From Rhodobacter huangdaonensis (lineage in GTDB: Bacteria; Pseudomonadota; Alphaproteobacteria; Rhodobacterales; Rhodobacteraceae): DNA of 64,000 nt. This document shows positions 60,270 to 64,000 of the stretch, piece by piece. The stretch covers positions 174,593-238,592 of the forward strand of contig NZ_SAVA01000007.1 in assembly GCF_004022465.1 (NCBI RefSeq). The letters run 5' to 3'. The notes under the pieces were generated by a model. It saw nothing but the letters and a program-made list of their open reading frames with translations. It ran no database searches and was not told the origin of the DNA. The stretch's first letter is position 1. Each line of letters opens with the position of its first letter. A program made the translations under genes and the position numbers.

Positions 60270-61139
60270 GTGTTGGACGAATATGCAGGCACCGAAACGG
60301 TGCAGATCCCGGCCGAGGTGGCACCCTATGACAAGGGGCGTCTGTCCTACGCCGGCACCTTCACCAATCCGTGGAAGGCGAACACGATCCGCGTGATCGA
60401 GTGGATGACGGCAAAGTGGACGCTGCTGCGGCTGATCCGCAAGTTCGAGCGGCGCGGCGCCCCCTTCGGTCAGCCGTTCTGGCCGCAGGCACTCGACATC
60501 ATGGGCATCGAGGTGACGACGCCGGCCGAGCAGATCGCCCGGATCCCGAAGGAAGGGCCGCTCGTCGTGGTGGCGAACCACCCGCACGGGCTCGTCGACG
60601 GGATGGTGCTCGCCTATCTGATCGGCCAGGTGCGCACCGATTACAAGATCCTGACCCGGTCGCTTTTGACCGGCATCCCCGAGATCGCCGAGTTCATGCT
60701 GCCGGTGCCTTTCCCGCATGAGCCGAATGCGCAGGAAGAAAGCCTGAAGATGCGTGCCGACTGCATGGCGACGCTGAAGGCGGGCGGCGTGATCGTGCTG
60801 TTCCCGGCCGGCCAGGTGGCGCATTCCGCCACCTATTTCGGCACGCCGGTCGAGCAGGACTGGAACCCCTTCACCGCGAAGATGGTGGCGCGCTCGGGCG
60901 CGCAGGTGCTGCCGATCCACTTCCCCGGCCGCAACTCGCAGGCCTATCAGATTGCCAACAAGCTCAGCGCGACGCTGCGCCAGGGGCTGCTGCTCTATGA
61001 GATCCGCCGGGCACTGAACAAGCGCCAGTCGCCGGTGATCGGCACGCCGTTCTCGGCGGCCGAGCTGAAGGAGCCGCTGAAGGACCCGCGCCGCTGGCTG
61101 GCCGAGATGCGCGAGCACACGCTCAACCTGCGCGGCTGA
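60270..61139 (+). CDS. PlsC-like lysophospholipid acyltransferase
   Basis: 289 aa. VVVANHPHGLVDGMVLAYL is the catalytic block (H-x5-D spacing from the first His rather than the usual H-x4-D). GGVIVLFPAGQVAHS and VLPIHFPGRNS follow, as in PlsC-type acyltransferases. It would acylate a glycerophosphate or similar lipid. Start is uncertain: GTG 60270, TTG 60273 or TTG 60252 are all in frame, and GAGGG at 60261 suits the first two. Confidence 0.85.
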   Translation: MLDEYAGTETVQIPAEVAPYDKGRLSYAGTFTNPWKANTIRVIEWMTAKWTLLRLIRKFERRGAPFGQPFWPQALDIMGIEVTTPAEQIARIPKEGPLVVVANHPHGLVDGMVLAYLIGQVRTDYKILTRSLLTGIPEIAEFMLPVPFPHEPNAQEESLKMRADCMATLKAGGVIVLFPAGQVAHSATYFGTPVEQDWNPFTAKMVARSGAQVLPIHFPGRNSQAYQIANKLSATLRQGLLLYEIRRALNKRQSPVIGTPFSAAELKEPLKDPRRWLAEMREHTLNLRG

Positions 61140-61150
61140 GCCTCGCAATG

Positions 61151-61177
61151 AAAAAGGCCCCGGAAATCCGGGGCCTT
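61151..61177 (-). terminator. Bidirectional terminator between the acyltransferase and hbd
   Basis: Perfect stem AAGGCCCCGGA (61154-61164) with TCCGGGGCCTT (61167-61177). On the minus strand five T follow, serving hbd; on the plus strand a weaker T-rich tail (CGTGTTTC) serves the acyltransferase. Confidence 0.9.
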
Positions 61178-61199
61178 CGTGTTTCTCGGGGCGCGGCGC

Positions 61200-62075
61200 T
61201 CAGCGCGTCGGCACCGGGGTCTCGCCGCGATAGTCGTAGAAGCCGCGGCCGGTCTTGCGGCCAAGCCAGCCCGCCTCGACGTATTTCACCAGCAGCGGGC
61301 AGGGGCGGTATTTCGTATCCGCGAGCCCGTCGTGCAGCACGTGCATGATCGCCAGGCAGGTGTCGAGACCGATGAAGTCGGCGAGCTCGAGCGGCCCCAT
61401 CGGGTGGTTCGCGCCCAGCTTCATCGCCATGTCGATCGACCGCACGTTGCCGACGCCTTCGTAAAGCGTGTAGACCGCCTCGTTGATCATCGGGATCAGG
61501 ATGCGGTTCACGATGAAGGCCGGGAAGTCCTCGGCCGAGGCCGCGGTCTTGCCGAGCTTCGCGACGATCGCGAGCATCGTCTGATAGGTCGCATCGTCGG
61601 TGGCGATGCCGCGGATCAGCTCGACGAGCTTCATCACCGGCACCGGGTTCATGAAGTGCACGCCCATGAACCGCTCGGGCCGGTCGGTCTTCGAGGCAAG
61701 CCGGGTGATCGAGATCGACGAGGTGTTCGAGGCGAGGATCGTCGTCGGCTTCAGATGCGGCACCAGGGTCGCGAAGATCTGGTTCTTGACCTCTTCGCGC
61801 TCGGTCGCCGCCTCGATCACCAGGTCGGTCTGGCCGAGATCGGTCAGGGTCAGCGTGGTGGTGATGCGGGCAAGGGTGGCGGCCTTGTCCTCGGCGGTGA
61901 TCTTTTCGCGCGAGACCTGGCGGTCCAGGTTCTTCTCGATGGTGGCCATCGCCTTGTCGAGGCTGTCCTGCGCGATGTCGTTCAGCAAGACAGTGTAACC
62001 CGCGAGGGCGAAGACATGGGCAATGCCGTTGCCCATCTGGCCTGCGCCAACGATACCTACGGTTTCGATCGTCAT
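61200..62075 (-). CDS. hbd: 3-hydroxybutyryl-CoA dehydrogenase
   Basis: 291 aa. The NAD-binding motif GIVGAGQMGNGIAHVFA is at residues 7-23. NTSSISITRLAS, HFMNPVPVMKLVELI (catalytic His) and GPLELADFIGLDT are the family blocks. It converts 3-hydroxybutyryl-CoA to acetoacetyl-CoA. It lies downstream of etfA on the same strand, but a DUF6473 gene reads against it in between. Confidence 0.95.
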   Translation of the reverse strand: MTIETVGIVGAGQMGNGIAHVFALAGYTVLLNDIAQDSLDKAMATIEKNLDRQVSREKITAEDKAATLARITTTLTLTDLGQTDLVIEAATEREEVKNQIFATLVPHLKPTTILASNTSSISITRLASKTDRPERFMGVHFMNPVPVMKLVELIRGIATDDATYQTMLAIVAKLGKTAASAEDFPAFIVNRILIPMINEAVYTLYEGVGNVRSIDMAMKLGANHPMGPLELADFIGLDTCLAIMHVLHDGLADTKYRPCPLLVKYVEAGWLGRKTGRGFYDYRGETPVPTR

Positions 62076-62240
62076 GTCGGTTCCTTCCCGATTACTCGCG
62101 GTCAATATGCTGCAGCGCAGCAACGGGCGCAAGGGGGATCCCCCGGCGCGTCCTGCGCTGACCATGCCGGTCCGTCTTAGCCCTTTCGCAAGAGTTTAGG
62201 CGCAGCTTGTCCGGAATCGAGTCGAAAACCGAGGTGGGCC

Positions 62241-63062
62241 ATGGCTTTCGAATATGCGGGGGATGGTGCCCTCGACTATTTTCCCTGTCGCTACGGGCGC
62301 TCGAAACTGCTGTTCCGGGGGCCGCGCCGGCAGCTGGTGCCGCCATTCATCTCGGCGCTCGGCGGGTCGGAGACCTATGGCAAGTTCGTCGAGGAGCCCT
62401 GGCCCGCCCTGCTCGAGGAGCGGCTCGGCATCCCGGTGGTGAATTTCGGCTATCTCAACGCCGGCGTCGATGTCTTCCTGGGCGAGCCGCAACTCGCCGA
62501 ACTCACGCGGCTGTCGCGGCTGCGCATCGTGCAGCTGACCGGGGCGCAGAACCTGACGAACCGGTTCTATGCGGTGCATCCGCGCCGCAACGACCGCTTT
62601 CTGCGGGCCTCGGGGCTGATGCGCTCGGTCTTCTCCGAGATCGACTTCACCGAATTCAACTTCACCCGCCACATGCTGTCGGTGCTGATGGCGCAGGGGC
62701 CCGAGCGCTACGAGCTGCTGGTGGCGGAGCTGCGCCAGACCTGGGTGGCGCGGATGACGGCGCTGCTCGAGCGGCTCGAGGGGGCGAAGCTGCTCCTGTG
62801 GCTCACCGACTGGCGCGACCCGCTGCAGGGCGACCCGCTCGGTCCGGAGCCGCTCTTCGTGACACAGGAGATGGTCGACCGGATCGCGCCGCTGGCGCAG
62901 GTTCTGGTGCGGGTGCAGCCCTCGAGCATGGCGCGCTCGGCGGGAACGGCGGGCATGCATTTCGCCCCGCTCGAGGAGCCCGCCGCCGCCACCATGCCCG
63001 GGCCGCTGGTGCATCGGGAGATCGCCGAGGCGCTGGCCCCGGTCGTCGGGCGGATGCTCTGA
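62241..63062 (+). CDS. DUF6473 family protein
   Basis: 273 aa. The opening MAFEYAGDGALDYFPCRYGRS is typical of this family, which is common in Rhodobacterales. FISALGGSETYGKFVEEPWP and VVNFGYLNAGVDVFL look like an SGNH/GDSL-type fold, but I see no clear catalytic set. Function unknown. It diverges from hbd. Confidence 0.8.
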   Translation: MAFEYAGDGALDYFPCRYGRSKLLFRGPRRQLVPPFISALGGSETYGKFVEEPWPALLEERLGIPVVNFGYLNAGVDVFLGEPQLAELTRLSRLRIVQLTGAQNLTNRFYAVHPRRNDRFLRASGLMRSVFSEIDFTEFNFTRHMLSVLMAQGPERYELLVAELRQTWVARMTALLERLEGAKLLLWLTDWRDPLQGDPLGPEPLFVTQEMVDRIAPLAQVLVRVQPSSMARSAGTAGMHFAPLEEPAAATMPGPLVHREIAEALAPVVGRML

Positions 63063-63120
63063 AGGTCCGGCCCCGAAACAAGGAAGCCTCCCCTTTCGGG
63101 AAGGCTTGCTGGTTCGCCAC

Positions 63121-63186
63121 AGGCAGGGGGGCGCTGCCCCCCTCGGCTTCGCCTCCCCCCCCCGGAGTATTTGCACCAGGAAAAAG
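63121..63186 (-). repeat. Dispersed intergenic palindromic repeat, copy 4
   Basis: On the minus strand: TTTTTCCTGGTGCAAATACT, then a C/G-rich run, then GGGGGGC-AGC-GCCCCCC hairpin. It faces copy 5 across the terminator at 63188-63219. Confidence 0.75.
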
Positions 63187-63187
63187 C

Positions 63188-63219
63188 AAGGGCGCCCCGA
63201 TCGGAGCGCCCTTTGTTTT
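63188..63219 (+). terminator. Terminator between the DUF6473 gene and etfA
   Basis: Stem AAGGGCGC (63188-63195) with GCGCCCTT (63206-63213), then TTGTTTT. It serves the plus-strand DUF6473 gene; on the minus strand AAAAAGC precedes it, so it may also end etfA. Confidence 0.8.
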
Positions 63220-63280
63220 CATCTTGCCGCAAATACCTCCGGGGCCGAGGCATTGCCTCGGCGGGGCGGCGCCCCCGCCC
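63216..63280 (+). repeat. Dispersed intergenic palindromic repeat, copy 5
   Basis: TTTTCATCTTGCCGCAAATA, then CCTCCGGGGCCGAGGCATTG, then CCTCGG and a GGGGCGGCGCCCC hairpin. It lies next to the 3' end of etfA. Confidence 0.75.
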
Positions 63281-63287
63281 GATGGGC

Positions 63288-64000
63288 TCAGAGCTTCGCG
63301 GTCATCTCCGGCACCGCCTGGAACAGGTCGGCGACGAGGCCGAAATCGGCGACCTGGAAGATCGGCGCCTCTTCGTCCTTGTTGATCGCGACGATGATCT
63401 TGCTGTCCTTCATCCCGGCGAGGTGCTGGATCGCCCCCGAGATGCCGCAGGCGATGTAAAGCTCGGGCGCCACCACCTTGCCGGTCTGCCCGACCTGCCA
63501 GTCGTTCGGCGCAAAGCCGCTATCGACCGCCGCGCGCGAGGCACCGACCGCCGCGCCGAGCTTGTCGGCGAGCGCCTCGATGATCGCGAAGTTCTCTTCC
63601 GAGCCGACGCCGCGGCCGCCCGAGACGACGATCTTCGCCGAGGTGAGCTCGGGGCGATCCGAGGTCGCCACCTTGTCCTCGACCCAGGAGCTGAGCCCCT
63701 TGTCGCCCGCCGGAGCGGCAGCCTCGATCGGCGCCGCAGCACCCGCGCCCGCCGCCTCGAAGGCCGTCGTGCGCACGGTCATCACCTTGACCTTGTCCGA
63801 GGATTTCACCGTCTGGATCGCGTTGCCGGCATAGATCGGGCGCTCGAAGGTATCGGCATCGACGATGCCGATCACATCCGAGAGCACCATCACGTCGAGC
63901 AGCGCCGCAATCCGCGGCAGGGCGTTCTTCGCCGCCGCCGTCGAGGGCGCGACGATCGCGCTGACGCCGCCCGCGAGCGAGACGACGAGATCGGCGAGCG
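63288..64000 (-). CDS. etfA: Electron transfer flavoprotein alpha subunit (C-terminal part, cut by window edge)
   Basis: About 236 C-terminal codons are present. GRGVGSEENFAIIEALADKL, AVDSGFAPNDWQVGQTGKVV and APELYIACGISGAIQHLAGM form the FAD domain of EtfA; INKDEEAPIFQVADFGLVADL is close to the end. ETF takes electrons from acyl-CoA dehydrogenases (such as Mcd here) to ETF-quinone oxidoreductase. The N-terminal part lies right of the window. Position near hbd is usual in this group. Confidence 0.97.
   Translation of the reverse strand, partial: LADLVVSLAGGVSAIVAPSTAAAKNALPRIAALLDVMVLSDVIGIVDADTFERPIYAGNAIQTVKSSDKVKVMTVRTTAFEAAGAGAAAPIEAAAPAGDKGLSSWVEDKVATSDRPELTSAKIVVSGGRGVGSEENFAIIEALADKLGAAVGASRAAVDSGFAPNDWQVGQTGKVVAPELYIACGISGAIQHLAGMKDSKIIVAINKDEEAPIFQVADFGLVADLFQAVPEMTAKL

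Overview
This window is chromosomal DNA from an alphaproteobacterium of the order Rhodobacterales (Rhodobacter/Paracoccus relatives). The evidence is the very high GC content, the dnaA-rpsT-enoyl-CoA hydratase-mutM-ubiE-ubiB gene order, ChvG/ChvI next to pckA and hprK-rapZ-EIIA-HPr, CtrA-type boxes at flagellar promoters, and a methylsuccinyl-CoA dehydrogenase of the ethylmalonyl-CoA pathway. I cannot name the genus from sequence alone. Coding density is high, many genes overlap by 4 nt, and I saw no rRNA, tRNA, CRISPR array, insertion sequence or prophage.

Layout. 1-5.4 kb: dnaA (cut by the left edge), rpsT, an enoyl-CoA hydratase, mutM, ubiE and ubiB. 5.4-9.4 kb: flagellar genes flgD and fliK (minus), flgJ-like and flgN-like (plus). 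9.8-17.3 kb: a [NiFe]-hydrogenase operon of the Isp type (maturation protease, short HupH-like factor, hynS, isp1, isp2, hynL), followed by an SCP2-like lipid-binding protein and a FadL-type outer membrane channel. 17.4-25.3 kb: flagellar genes again (a 733-aa unknown, motA, motE-like, a DUF6468/PflI-like gene and fliL on minus; fliF, fliH, fliN and fliP on plus). The hydrogenase block therefore sits inside what is otherwise one flagellar cluster. 25.3-35.7 kb: msrB-msrA, smc, lrgA-lrgB, a TRIC-type channel, rnhA, ispH, methylsuccinyl-CoA dehydrogenase and an acetyltransferase. 35.7-44.4 kb: a long minus-strand housekeeping series (folK, rpoZ, rsh, DUF2062, pdxJ, acpS, lepB, rnc, era, DUF1491, recO). 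44.6-53.8 kb: a NYN-domain protein, two adjacent Hint-domain proteins (one with a choice-of-anchor L domain), dapE, an acetyltransferase, rnr and a phospholipase D-type enzyme. 53.8-64 kb: pckA facing chvI-chvG-hprK-rapZ-EIIA(Man)-HPr, a PlsC-like acyltransferase, 3-hydroxybutyryl-CoA dehydrogenase, a DUF6473 protein and the C-terminal part of etfA.

How the genes work together. HynS/HynL would oxidise H2 outside the membrane and pass electrons through Isp1 (cytochrome b) and Isp2 (HdrD-like) towards quinone or a thiol system; UbiE and UbiB serve the quinone pool. Mcd, Hbd, the enoyl-CoA hydratase and EtfA belong to acyl-CoA and C2 assimilation. PckA, ChvG/ChvI and the truncated phosphotransfer chain (HprK, EIIA, HPr, no enzyme I here) form a carbon-control block. 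RpoZ and Rsh are adjacent, linking RNA polymerase and (p)ppGpp synthesis.

Most worth a second look: a strongly structured stretch between dnaA and rpsT that could be an undescribed small RNA or dnaA leader; the hydrogenase-SCP2-FadL operon inserted in the flagellar cluster; the paired Hint proteins; paired direct repeats in the pckA/chvI interval; and a dispersed intergenic palindromic repeat family with five copies.
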